A stretch of 64,000 nt of DNA, taken from contig NC_088201.1 in NCBI RefSeq assembly GCF_037126465.1, forward strand, positions 2,113,001 through 2,177,000. The letters are read 5' to 3'. Below are positions 22,082 to 32,688 of the stretch, one piece after another. The position numbers and the translations under genes are program-made. This stretch comes from Ornithodoros turicata. Lineage: Eukaryota; Arthropoda; Arachnida; Ixodida; Argasidae. The notes beneath the pieces are model-generated. The model was not told where the DNA came from. It saw nothing but the letters and a program-made list of their open reading frames with translations, and made no database searches. Each line of letters opens with the position of its first letter. Position 1 is the stretch's first letter.

Positions 22082-22158
22082 GTTAGCTTAGCTCAATTGG
22101 TAGAGCCCTGGACCGGCAATCCAGAAGATGTGGGTTCAATCCCTACAGCTGGCTAACC
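22082..22158 (+). mobile_element. tRNA-derived SINE head, plus-strand copy
   Basis: A near-identical inverse of the head at 21056-20981: A box TAGCTCAATTGG, B-like box GGGTTCAATCCC (one mutation) and 7-bp acceptor-like pairing GTTAGCT/GGCTAAC. The adjoining sequence at 22000-22060 carries the body fragment ACATAGAAGGGACAGATAC in the opposite orientation. This gives a palindromic SINE pair inside the TIR element. Confidence 0.75.
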
Positions 22159-22329
22159 TTTTCTGTGACTTTCATCTTTCATACTACAGTCTGCAAACGA
22201 AATGAAAATTTCACTCGCGCACGATAGATGGCATCGTGCGGGGAAGCGTGGCGCGGAAACAAGATGGCGCATGCTCGCTCTTGGAACTCAGTGTCGCTAC
22301 TCTGAAGCGAAGCTTATTTAGTGACTCTA

Positions 22330-22735
22330 GGTTGACCCGGTTAAAGTCTCCTGTTAACAACAGTCTACAATGTGGAGAACGATGGTTACACAGCAGATCA
22401 GCGCCTGGAGTAATATATACAACATCAATTACAAAGGAGGAAACATTATCCTTGCGCATTTATATGTCATCCTTTATATGAACAGTGCAACTCCATCACC
22501 TCGACGACGTGCGATCTTTGCGAAAAACGTGATAGTTGACAGGTGCAATTTCAAAGTCTTCAAATGTCAGCCACGTTTCGGTTACAGCAACAACATCGGG
22601 GCCACGTTCCAGAATGACACTTTCCAGTACTTGGGATTTATTTACAATACTGCGACCGTTGATATTGATCGCACCATTATGGGTATTTTCAATCTCTTTT
22701 ACGTTCTTCAAGTATCGGATCTCTTACGCGGCTAG
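22330..22735 (-). pseudogene. LINE endonuclease N-terminal part (displaced 5' piece)
   Basis: Minus-strand INGRSIVNKSQVLESVILE followed by PDVVAVTETWLTFEDF is the start of an endonuclease/exonuclease-phosphatase domain. It continues to LLLTGDFNRVN at 22330, where the TIR element interrupts it. GDFN is a conserved active-site motif. It belongs with 18420-20606. Confidence 0.88.
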
Positions 22736-22896
22736 TGGGAGACCCGCGTGGACGTAATCGCGTTTAATGTGATTCCAATCAATCTGACGTGACTATCGTA
22801 AGAAATGGCATGTTCATGCTGTGCACAGTATATAAGGATTTCGTATAGTTTGCGAAGAACACAGACAATAAACCTCTACCCGAGAAACGTCATTAT

Positions 22897-23782
22897 TAGA
22901 GTCACTGAATAAGCTTCGCTTCAGAGTATCGACACTGAGGTCCAAGGGAGAGCAGGACCGCCATCTTGTTTCGGCACCACACCGGTATCATCCCCATTTG
23001 AGGATCAAAGACGGCTAACATAATGCTCCCCGTGGGACAGAGAAGCGTGTATGGTATGGTTGTTGTGCCATAATCCATGTATTGTCGACCAGAGCGTCCC
23101 GAGGATGTGAAGATGAGCTCAAGGCCGCGAACTCGTGCTCGCAAACGAAAGTAACATTTCACCCGCGCACGACAGATGGCATCGTGCTCTAACGTGCGCC
23201 AGAGCCGTTTATAAGAGAGTTTGGCCGTTCTCTGATCTTTTGCCGCCGTGTGGGTGGAGCCTATTTTGACGTCATGGTCGTCGTTGCGCCGCCCAAAAAG
23301 CCTTTATCCAAGCGTAATCCGTCCAGAATCCGCTTATCAGCCATTTGGGGCGCGCCATTTTGATACTCTCCGCCACCTGGTCGATTTGTCGCGCTCAATG
23401 TAATCTACAGAGATCGCCGCCCACAGCCTCTTGTGATATGGGGGCTTTGTTGCCAGACTGAAAGAGCAAAGTGTTTTCGAAGGGCGAAGTGCGCACGTGT
23501 CTTCCCACCTTCATCGTAAACAAAACTCAGCATCAAAATGGCGTCGGCAGCCAGCTGACGACAGCGCAACAATAGAGCCCGGCGGGGGAGGTCGTTGAGA
23601 TGTGACGTCGCATGATGCGGTTCAAGTTGGACTCCTCCCAATGACCAAACTCTCTCTATAAAAGGCTCTGACGTGCGCATTGCGCTTGCGTGTGGGTAGC
23701 GTGGTGCCGAAACAAGATGGCGCATGCTCGCTCTTGGAGCTCAGTGTCGATACTCTGAAGCGTAGCTTATTTGGTGACTCTA
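22897..23782. mobile_element. Non-autonomous relative of the 20607 element, 8-bp TSD
   Basis: It begins TAGAGTCACTGAATAAGCTT and ends with the inverse TTGGTGACTCTA. GTCATTAT flanks both sides (22889-22896 and 23783-23790). The terminal repeats extend about 85 bp (through CGCCATCTTGTTTCGGCACC), and the first 240 bp match the element at 20607. There is no ORF of note. TAGAG ends plus an 8-bp duplication point to hAT. Confidence 0.9.
23191..23668. mobile_element. Nested MITE-like element
   Basis: GAGCCGTTTATAAGAGAGTT at the left and the inverse CTCTCTCTATAAAAGGCTC at the right lie inside the 22897-23782 element. The left end is followed by GGCC and the right preceded by CCAA. It has no coding capacity. 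Confidence 0.55.
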
Positions 23783-23791
23783 GTCATTATG

Positions 23792-24048
23792 ACGTTGGTA
23801 GACAGACTGAAACCGAAACAGATCGGAAGGGGAGAGCTGGGTTCCACGAATGGGCACTTGTTCGCTGCCTCCTATTGAAAGAAAAGTAGGACCGAAGGTC
23901 GCGTTCCTTTCAGGGATCATCGTAATCCCCTCAAGACCGTGGTTTTCGGGCGCGACCTTGTTCGCCCCATGGCTTCGAGCATATAGTTCAACTCTACCAA
24001 ACTGGTGGCGCTGTCGAACACTATGACGTCATTTGTTTACAAACAGGG
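23792..24048. repeat. 255-bp repeat, left (inverted) copy
   Basis: It begins ACGTTGGTAGACAGACTGAA and ends CGTCATTTGTTTACAAACAG. An inverse copy of the whole block lies at 25603-25853. Both contain GGTCGCG and TAGGACCGAAGGTCGCG motifs. It starts two bases after the duplication of the neighbouring hAT-like element. Confidence 0.8.
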
Positions 24049-24429
24049 AAATGTCTATTAGCCATGGACCCCGCAAAACGACACATTGAGAAATAATTAC
24101 GGAAAAAATCGAACAAATAAAATGCGTAAAGAAATAATCTTCAGTGTTGCGGAGTGAACTTAATCCTTTATTATATCCACTGCACCACAGTTTCATTCGG
24201 GCGAATACCTAAAACAATGGACATCGCCAATTCCCTTTCAAGCGCTGCGATAAATGTGTGCAGCGCGTACAGTGTAGGCCCATTCGCACTAGAAATTCAA
24301 CGAGAGATTTTGCTTGCCATAGTTGTTCGTGAGTCAACCACAGCGCAATCTGGACGGACTCGAACGCCGTGCTCCAATGGATTCAGTGTGACGCGACCAC
24401 TCGCCCCTCCTTTGTTAAGTCGATGGTGG

Positions 24430-26225
24430 CGTAAATGATATTTTCCCGACCTGAACAATGGGCGGCACTGCAAAGGCCGAGACAACCTCGCAGCCCTAGT
24501 GACCCGCGGCATCTCCAACAGCCCGTTGTGGTGGAGTGGTCCTCCCTGGTTGTCCGCAGGCGATTTCAGCCCTCCTACTCTCCCAGACCCAAATGTCAAC
24601 TACACCTGTATGGCGGTGACCTCTGCACCAGAAGCTCCGGATACCGAAGTGTTCGTTCATCAAGTGTCGGCCCCGCAGACCTGGATGGCCCTCTCAGCCT
24701 ACAGCACCCGCTCCCGAGTTCTACGCATTACGGCCTGGTGCGCCAGGTTCGTCCACAACAACAGTCCCCGCTAAACGTTTGTAGCTGGTCCAGTTACGTC
24801 CGAAGAGCTTCGGCACGCCGAAGACATATGGGTCTCACATGTCCAAAATGACGCCTTCCGGCACGACGTCTTATAGCTCTCAGACACGGCAGCGTTGCCA
24901 CGTCATCTTCGTCGATACGGGTTTTCCCGCCATTTCTCGACGCATACTGCGCGTCGGCGGTCGTTTTCACCAACTTGAGGATTCGTACCAGCTCTAACAC
25001 CCCACCCTCGTCCCCGCGAAACATCGATTCACGGAGCTCGTCATACTGGACGCCCACCAACGCGGAGGTCCGAAACAAATTTTGGGTTGTCCGCGGACGG
25101 CAAGCCGCAAGACGTGTCCTACGCTCACGCTTGACCTGCCGAAGACTAAAGGCACACCTTGAAACAGACCCGGTGTCGCCCCTACCTCGGGAGCGTATAA
25201 CGCCAGCAAATCCTTGTCGGCGTAGACCTTGCGGGACCGCTGTATATCACCTATTCAACTTCTCCCAAGACGTACGTCGCCCTCTTCACGTGCGGTGTCA
25301 CAAGGCCTGTCAACCTTGAACTTGTGTCCTCTATGAGCGGGCCCGATTTCCTGCTCGCCTTCCGACGCCTCTAGGCGTGGGGTACCCCGTACCATCCATC
25401 ATTTTTTTCTGACAACGCACGCACCTTTCGCTCGTTCCTCCTCACCCTGGTTGGTGCAAGGGATGTCCTGGACTTTGCCGCCCAGCATCGCATCGCCTGG
25501 TTATTCATTGTCGAGCGAGCTCCTTGGTGAGGGGCTGGTGGGCTCATGCGAACTGACGCTGTCTTGAAAGAAAGCGCCTCACCTTTGAAGAATAGACCTC
25601 TACCTGTTTGTAAACAAATGACGTCATAATATTAGACAGCGCCACGAGTTTGGTAGAGTTGAACCACGTTCGAAGCTAGTGGCGAACAAGGTCGCGCCCG
25701 AAAGCCACGGTCTTGAGGGGATTACGATGGTCTCTGAAAAAGGACGCGACCTTCGGTCCTACTTTTCTTTCAGTAGGAGGCGAACAATTGCCCATTCGTG
25801 GAACCCAGCTCTCTCCTTCCGATCTGTTTTGGTTTCAGTCTGTCTACCAACGTTGACTACGATACTCTGTGAGATTCCCGTCCACTCACACACATTGGAG
25901 CTCATCCCGGGGAGCCCCATCGCACCTTCTGCTAGGGAAACGGCTTTGCCTAATCAATCCGCTTCTGACCTATCGTTTTCTAATCATTCAACAGGCAAGG
26001 CGGCAGTTCTGGAAGCACTGGACACGCGAATACCTGCTTCAGGTGTGGTCAGCGCACGCACCCACCTCACCAGCAGCATGCGAGACGCGTAAGGCGACGT
26101 CCGTCCCTCTTTCTGGAAGTTGGCTCGCGTGTCAAGCCGGCGTCATACTGGCGTGCTCGCTGCGCCTGGCCAACGGGTCGACGGTCGTTCGACCCATACA
26201 AAGGCTTTGCCGCCTTCAAGTTGCA
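24430..26225 (+). pseudogene. BEL/Pao retrotransposon pol, 3' part: RNase H tail, integrase, C-terminal domain
   Basis: Plus strand, broken into frames. 24480-24530 has LVTRGISNSPLWWSGPPWL, the Pao motif between RNase H and integrase. Near 24720 is LRITAWCARFV. 25070-25150 has FWVVRGRQAARRVLRSRLTC, the integrase zinc-binding lead. 25270-25540 carries integrase-core remnants (SDNARTF, FIVERAPW). A 251-bp repeat at 25603-25853 then interrupts it. The C-terminal domain resumes at about 25900 with LTYRFLIIQQARRQFWKHW and finishes with RLANGSTVVRPIQRLCRLQV near 26220. Protease and reverse transcriptase are absent. Stops and frameshifts make it inactive. The long open frame at 25869-26615 is this domain, not a host gene. 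Confidence 0.9.
25603..25853. repeat. 255-bp repeat, right copy, inserted in the Pao pol
   Basis: It begins CTGTTTGTAAACAAATGACG and ends TCAGTCTGTCTACCAACGTT, the inverse of 23792-24048. Pao coding stops before it (CACCTTTGAAGAATAG, matching the integrase TFEE motif) and resumes after it (CTCTGTGAGATT), so it is an insertion. Confidence 0.8.
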
Positions 26226-26719
26226 TCTGTCACGCATCTGTTGTTCATTGAGAGGGATTCAGACTGGCAGGAAAATGGCGTAAACCAACACCGCGTCCAA
26301 ATGAACTTGCATTATTCTTCCGCTGTGCATGCATGTGGCGCCATGTGTCGAGAGCAAGCGATAGTAGAGATTGACACCGCTGGATTGTTCTTTGCACCGT
26401 TAATTATGTATTATTTATCCCCAAAACAAGAGGCAGCGCAACAAATAAAACAGTTTAAAAACACGCGACGTTTTGGCACCCATAAGGGATCCAGCATTAG
26501 GGATGAAAAAAGCTTGACAATCAGCCGTTCGTTATTTATTAAAGAGAAGGGCGTAGCCGATGTGCCTCTTGTTTTGAGAATAATGAATGTCCACCCCCAG
26601 CGTTTTGAGCACTGAATATCGAAAAGCGTGGACGACATCCTTTCTTGCGCAATAATAGTATTTGTAAAGGTCGTATGTTTGTCTGTGTGTACATGGACGG
26701 TGTCCCTGGCAGACCTCGG
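26226..26719. other. Unassigned sequence 3' of the Pao pol
   Basis: It may contain the remains of a long terminal repeat, but no direct repeat partner was found in the window. Confidence 0.35.
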
Positions 26720-27560
26720 CAGTTTTGACTTTCGCTCACTCAAGTTCACTCACCACCCACCCAGTTCTCGGCTCGCTCACTCACCGTATGCTCAGCTCTC
26801 GGTTCGCTCATTCACGCTCTTTCACCGTCCGCTCAGCTCTCGGCCAGCTCAGTCGAGTTCACTAACCACCCGCCCTATTCTCAGCTCGCTCACTCACGCT
26901 CACTAACTGTCCGCTCAATTCTCGGCTCGCTCATTCATGCTTACTCACCGTCCGCTCAGCTCTTGGCTCGCTCACTCAAGTTCATTCACCACCCGCCTAG
27001 TTCTCAGCTCGCTCACTCACTGTCCGCTCAACTCTCGGCTCGCTTATTCACGCTCTTTCACCGTCCGCTCAGCTCTCGGCTAGCTCCGTAGAGTTCACTA
27101 ACCACCCGCACTGTTCTCAGCTCGCTCACTCACGCTCACTCACTGTCCGCTCAACTCTCGGCTCGCTCATTCACGCTCACTCACCGTCCGCTCAGCTCTT
27201 GGCTCGCTCACTCAAGTTCATTCACCACCCGCCCAGTTCTCAGCTCGCTCACTCACTGTCCGCTCAACTCTCGGCTCGCTGATTCACGCTCTTTCACCGT
27301 CCGCTCAGCTCTCGGCTAGCTCAGTCGAGTTCACTAACCACCCGCCCTATTCTCAGCTCGCTCACTCACGCTCACTCACTGTCCGCGCAACTCTCGGCTC
27401 GCTCATTCACGCTCACTCACCGTCCGCTCAGCTCTTGGCTCGCTCACTCAAGTTCATTCACCACACGCACAATTCTCAGCTCGCTCGCTCACGCTCACTG
27501 ACCGTCCGCTCAGCGCTCGGCTCACTCGTTCACGCTCACGCACCACCCGCTAAGCGTCTT
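26720..27560. repeat. Minisatellite with 236-bp higher-order period
   Basis: It is built of CGCTCACTCACGCTCACTCA / CCGTCCGCTCAGCTCTCGGC motifs. GAGTTCACTAACCACCCGC recurs at 26855, 27091 and 27327, and AAGTTCATTCACCAC at 26978, 27214 and 27450. All four spacings are exactly 236 bp, so about three and a half higher-order units are present. Confidence 0.92.
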
Positions 27561-27859
27561 GCGGTCTTACGGCCTTACGGCTGTCCCTTATCTTCCATCA
27601 CCCCCGTGTGTCAACCGAGCGGATGAACACGAAATTGACAGCCGGATAGCTGATCCAAAGAACGCATTGGTGCACTGCTCCGCGCAGGAAATATGTAAAC
27701 CAAAACCAATTAATTACTCGGAAAAATCACTAAGTGTCGACGAATATTTTTCGCTGAAGGTCCGAATGCGTAAAACAGATGTTCCGTAAGCGTGCGAAGT
27801 ACAGTTTAAAAGTTAGGATGTTTATTTAATTAGTGAGCGTATGCAAATGGCCGCATTAC

Positions 27860-28270
27860 TCAGTTCATAGCCCCACTGGCCACTCAGCTCCAGACTCGCG
27901 CACTCACGCTCAGTCACTGGCCGCTCAACTCTCGAATTGCGCGCTCACGTTCACTCAGTGCACACTCACGCTCACTCACTCACTGCCCGCTCAGCTGTTG
28001 GCTCGCTCACTCACGCTCAGTCACTACCCATTCACTTCTCGGACCGCTGACTCACAACCCGCTCAGCTCTCGGCCCGCTCACTCACGCTCACTCACCGCC
28101 CGTTCAATTCACGACTCGCTCACTAGGGTTCACTCATGATCCGCTCAGCTCTCGGCTCGCTCACTCAGACTCACTCACCGCCTACTCAGCTCTCGAATCG
28201 CTCACTCACGCTCAGTTCATTAGCCGAATTGAGCGTGAGTGAGCATGAGTGAGCGCGCTCATGAGTGAGT
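27860..28270. repeat. Second block of the same minisatellite, degenerate
   Basis: The same CTCACTCACGCTCA / CCGCTCAGCTCTCGGCTCGC vocabulary follows about 300 bp of unrelated sequence, without a clear higher-order period. Near 28225-28270 the motif appears inverted (GAGCGTGAGTGAGCATGAGT). Confidence 0.85.
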
Positions 28271-30159
28271 TTTGCCGAGGTCTGGTCCCTGGAGTGATTT
28301 TTTTTGGCAGCTCCCAGCGGGCCTGGTCGTTCTCTAACGGACTCGGCCGTGTCAGTCTCTAAGCGGGAGTCTCGTTCTGGTTCACTACGTCGTCTGAAAC
28401 AATCGCGGCCGTGCCATCCACCTCTGCAGTGCAGCCGCATGCCAAGGATACTGAGCGAGGCGGGGCAGGAGACGAGAAAAGCACGTGCGAGTGAGGGCGG
28501 CGTCATTTCCTGTCACTGATGGTGCCGCCACCTGCCGAGGAAATCGCGTGTAACGATGGCGAGTGAGCCCGCCTTACAAAGAGACTTTTCCAGAACACTA
28601 ACAAATCCCACTATGTATGTGTTTCGTGCCAGAATTGAATCCGCACCTTTACAGATCTGCGTTGTGTGCACTGTTGAAAGGTTGTTGTCTTACATGGGTG
28701 CATGAGTATATTTTACTCCGAAATGGGGAAGGACGATCTTTGTGTTTGTAAAACCCATCTCTTAATATATTGACTGAACACCTGCAAGAAGGGAACCGTG
28801 TGAAGCGCGGGTATTTTCCCGTGTCCGCCACAGAGCGGCGTCGCCTTTCGTATCGATCTGTGGCCCCATTATCCTCGCTACGCACTCATCGAGCACATTG
28901 CTCCACAATGGCCCCGTGTTAAAGGCTCCACTTCTTGTCAGGTAAGCGTATCGTGTTGGGTGTCCGTGCACGGAGCCCCCACACGAGCGCCCTCTTTTTT
29001 ATTGTCACGAACGTGCACTACGGTGCGCCAAGTGCAATGTCACGCGCGGCTTTGTCTGCTATTGACCGCCAGAATGTTCGGGCAGCGTACGCAGCGCATT
29101 CTGGCGGCACTCATAAGCGTGTGCCTGTCCCAGTGCCACCTTCATATATGCATGCCGGGCTCAAAATCGGATGTCATTCTTTCATCCGCTCGGGTGCTTT
29201 TTCCGCATCAAACCATGCCTGCAGCAGGCGTCTGCAATACGTATTACCGCAATAGCACGGATGCGTTTTGGTGCGATAGAGTGGTCGTCGAGAGATCATT
29301 CGTGCCCTTGTACACTGAGAGTTCATGGAGTTCAGTCTATAGTTGTGAACGGTGTAAGCGTAGCTTGACGTGTGCATATTATTGTACGGTACTTGTAATT
29401 TCCAACCCAGCAAGTGGGTGGTACAATTTGCTTAGACGACGGTATGCTGAGATTCTTTTCATGTTTCTCCAATGACACCATCCCGTTATGAGACTATATT
29501 ACACCTTGTACCTAGCATCAAATCCAGTCTTGGCGGTGAACCGTAGTTGCAAAACAAAACAAAAAGAAAGTAAATAAAGAAAAAAGAAAAAGAAATCATG
29601 GATGTACACGAAATGTTGTTTGCAGCTACATTATTCGAACGCTTCATGATAATTCTCGTGTCTTTATTTTGTGAGTGATGACAAAAGTGCAGGAAATTTT
29701 GGTCACCTTCTGAAAAGATTCCAAGACCTACCCTAGACCTAGAAATCACCGAAGATGAGACCATCAGACGAGACATATTTCACGAAAATACCGGCTTGCG
29801 GCGATTTTCAAAATGGGAATCCCATAGAGTTGAAGAACCGTCAGTTGGGCGCACACTCATGATCATCTAAGGATTGATGGCAGTTGAAGTATGCGTTGTG
29901 TGGCTTGTGTTGCGCCTTATCATCTTCTACGATGTTTCATGATAATCTAGTTTCCCTGGTTAGGGAGCTTCAAGAAATCGTAAGCGCCCTCCGTATCGTT
30001 GTCAATCAATCAGATATCAGCAAGGTGATGTCAGCCGGTCCAAAGGAATCGGGCAATTGGATTATCATGTTTTCGATCATGTTTTCGGAGACGTTATCGT
30101 GAAACTTGTACGAACTCCTCCACTATCGGGCTAAAATGGAGTGTTATGTCATCGTAATA
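28271..30159. other. Unassigned sequence
   Basis: Open frames at 28935-29475 and 29884-30102 show no recognised domain. Possible splice donors (CAG|GTAAGC near 28940) occur without a supporting coding frame. No repeat ends were identified. Confidence 0.35.
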
Positions 30160-30313
30160 GCCGAAGCAGCAAAATGTACTGAAAGTCGGGTGCAATAGGG
30201 GTGGACGGGTAAGTGGAAGACCTTGAACAGACTCGTGAAACTAAGGAACATCGATAAGACACATACCGTCCACCCCTATTGCACTCGACTTTCAGTACAT
30301 TGTGCTGCTTGGG
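30160..30313. mobile_element. 153-bp MITE, AAGCAGCACAATGTACTG family, copy 1
   Basis: Roughly 48-bp inverted arms (AATGTACTGAAAGTCGGGTG and its inverse) end in CCGAAGCAGC and GCTGCTTGGG. The central GAAGACCTTGAACAGACTC is shared with copy 2 at 59481-59633. Almost the whole element is stem. Confidence 0.9.
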
Positions 30314-30551
30314 AGGTCACCGGTAATTTTGTGCGGAAATGACGTCAGTATCCTCGCTTCCGTGTCAAGCGCCTCACAGGTTCCGAAAGGCAAGGTGCTT
30401 TGTGATGTTTAAAATTGGTTTCCCAGTCGCTTCTGAAGCAGTATAGGTTGCTGTGGCGCTGTTGTGAAGGGCTGACCATTCCGTTCGGGACTACAATGAC
30501 AGGTATTGGCACAGCGACGGTAACGCTGCGTACTTTTCCTACATATGAATG

Positions 30552-31154
30552 TACACTCTAAATCTTTTCACACCTTTAAAGGTGTAATAGCGTGCATGGC
30601 GCACGCCTTTTTAGGTGTAATTTTGGTAACATCATAATGGAGCACGGTTTCGCACAAATTTTCTTTACTCGAGTGTTGTCTGTCCTCCAAAAATTCAGTC
30701 TTGCAACATCTCAACATTGTTCAACAGTATTGTAGACACTTGCGCGTGCTCGATTATCGATAGCGATGCATATATGCATTAGCTCGTACCTACGATATCC
30801 AAGACATAATGAAAGCAAGATTTGGGGGGGGGGGGTATATAAGTTTAATAAAGAGGAGGTGGCGTCCACGCAGGGAGAGGTCAGCCAGACCTATGTCGGC
30901 TTGCTACGCCCTGGTGGAGCAAAAAAAAGGAAGAAAAAAAAACGGCCGGTTTCTTTGCAGTGGGGGCGAGTGCCCAGGGCCGCGGTTCTCAGTTCACAAC
31001 GTAACACTCAGTTGGGCAAGATTTGGGCTGACACTTGATCTTTAGTAATGCTTTCCGAATTTTGTTAGATGTCATCCTGGAGATGCAATGTTACGCAACC
31101 AGATTGAATGTTCATAGCGCACACCTTTAAAGGTGTGAAAAAGTTTACAGTGTA
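30552..31154. mobile_element. TA-flanked MITE, CACTCTAAA / ACACCTTTAAAGGTGT family, copy 1
   Basis: The left TACACTCTAAATCTTTTCAC and the right (inverse) TACACTGTAAACTTTTTCAC are followed on both sides by the palindromic motif ACACCTTTAAAGGTGT. Ends start with TA, compatible with a Tc1/mariner-type target. The related copy is at 53930-54318. Confidence 0.8.
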
Positions 31155-32240
31155 TGGAAGAAGCCCACAACATCAAAGACGAATTTTTGACATTTTGACG
31201 CTGCTTACACACATGACGCACGCTTGAAGTTTGCTCGTTGCAGCCAATGTTACATTGCGTGCGTGCTTACCGTCTGTAAATTAGTTTTTGTACGCACACA
31301 GAAAAACACAGTCTATTAGTCAGGTTCTGACAGTCGGGCTTAACCGCTTTCTAAAGATGTTTCTGGAGCATCCACCTCCAGCACCCATAGCGTGCGTCGT
31401 CTGCTACCGTAGACACATAAGTCGACCTTTTCCCCATGATTCTTAGAAAGTACCGGACACCTATTCGGGTGTTGTCCGGTTCAAGTAAAAAAGGTCAACA
31501 TCGCATCACAGCTACACTGCGCAGAGAAATACCGGCGTTGTGTTTGTGCTGATCGAATGTGTTTCAGATGTCTCGCTGACTACAGTGTTTTTGAGTTGTC
31601 ATTCGGGGACATATCGTGTTTATCCCCAATCATGGCAAAAAAAAAAAAAAAGAGAGAGAGAAACGGGGAGGTTGTACCTGAAAGGAGAATATACCGAGCC
31701 TCTAGTAACCATACCCAGGTACATCACTATTATGAATTTTTTTTTGCTGTGTTCATGTTAGGCATATGTATTACATATTATTACATTAAGGTATTAAATG
31801 CGATACCAAACTTATTACGAAGTTGTGCATGAATCGCGAGAACGAAAAAGTCATACCCTATATAGGACGGTCGTTCAGGAATACACGTTCTCTCTTTTGT
31901 TTCGTGCACATTGACATGCAGCAACCGAGGCAGTTGAGTGTGTTGTGTCAAGAAAGGCTTTACCAGTTAGCCGAGAAGGGAAAAAATGATACAAAATTAA
32001 CCGCCAACGGGACGCGTTCGTACATCTCGCGCTAATGGATGTCACTGACGTTTTTTTCCAAGTCTTTCAATGTGGCCACAAGAAGAAAAGGCCAGTCAAT
32101 GGGAGAGGTATAATTTGCCTCTCACGAGAGCGTCCATCCTGTTGAAAGCACCACGTTGTCAATTCCGTGTTGTCCCGTCTTGCGTAGTGACGTCACAATG
32201 AGTCAATGTCCAAGAAAGTGGTTTTCTTCGTGGGAACTTA
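31155..32240. other. Unassigned sequence
   Basis: It contains a short hairpin around 31455-31485 (ACCGGACACC..GGTGTTGTCCGGT) and an A-rich run near 31637. No gene is supported. Confidence 0.4.
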
Positions 32241-32688
32241 TACCCCTGTCACAGGGGCATTTCCATCCTTCTCGAATCCGATCTGCATCGAACTTCCCGA
32301 GCACGCTCGAGTTTTGACGCTGCTACACGGCCACATTCAGTGCGCATTGAATGGTTGACCTGTGCAAATGAATAAACGGAACTCATTAATTTCGCGTTTC
32401 CTATATAACAGCGATATTAGTGGTAATTTATCGCATACCGATGTAAGCATCATTTGTAGCATCGCGCGCATGTCCGTCTTAAGTTACGACAGTTCACCGG
32501 GGTCGAGGATGCAAATGGCGGCAGTCGAGCCGTCTTGAAATTCTCAATCCTGTTATGGGAACTGTCTTGAGTCAAGCAGGATCAAAGTTCGATCCTGCTT
32601 GGAAGCGGCCGTGTAGCACCATCCGATCTGCATTGGGTTCAAGCAGGTTCGGTCGAGCAGGATCGAAAATGCCCGTGTGACAGGGGTA
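32241..32688. mobile_element. MITE with TACCCCTGTCAC ends
   Basis: TACCCCTGTCACAGGGGCAT at the left is inverted as GCCCGTGTGACAGGGGTA at the right. Internal copies of GATCGAA/TTCGATCCTGC and ACACGGCC occur in both orientations near the ends. There is no coding frame. Confidence 0.75.

Larger units (their letters stand above)
20607..22329. mobile_element. TIR element (TAGAGTCACTAAATAAGC ends) inserted in the LINE
   Basis: The left end TAGAGTCACTAAATAAGCTT and the right end AAGCTTATTTAGTGACTCTA are inverse copies extending over about 85 bp. The same ends define the shorter element at 22897-23782, which has an 8-bp duplication, so a hAT-like type is likely. The flanks here (AGAGTGTA and GGTTGACC) do not match. 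LINE endonuclease coding resumes on both sides, perhaps with a small deletion. Inside are an ORF (21459-21875) and two SINE heads in inverted orientation. Confidence 0.75.

Noticed and set aside
20981..22158. tRNA-Ala(GGC)-like genes
   Set aside because: The loop has C instead of U at position 33, extra bases sit before the acceptor 3' strand, and both continue into a repeated body. They are SINE heads.
23792..25853. A single 2.06-kb foldback transposon that captured Pao sequence
   Set aside because: Pao coding continues beyond the right repeat, so the two repeats are better explained as separate inverted copies.
25869..26615. 248-residue plus-strand ORF as a host gene
   Set aside because: Its first half is the C-terminal domain of a BEL/Pao pol (LTYRFLIIQQARRQFWKHW, RLANGSTVVRPIQRLC). 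The rest is read-through.
26628..28126. Ser/Ala/His-rich ORFs in the minisatellite
   Set aside because: They only read the CTCACTCACGCTCA repeats and change frame with the repeats.
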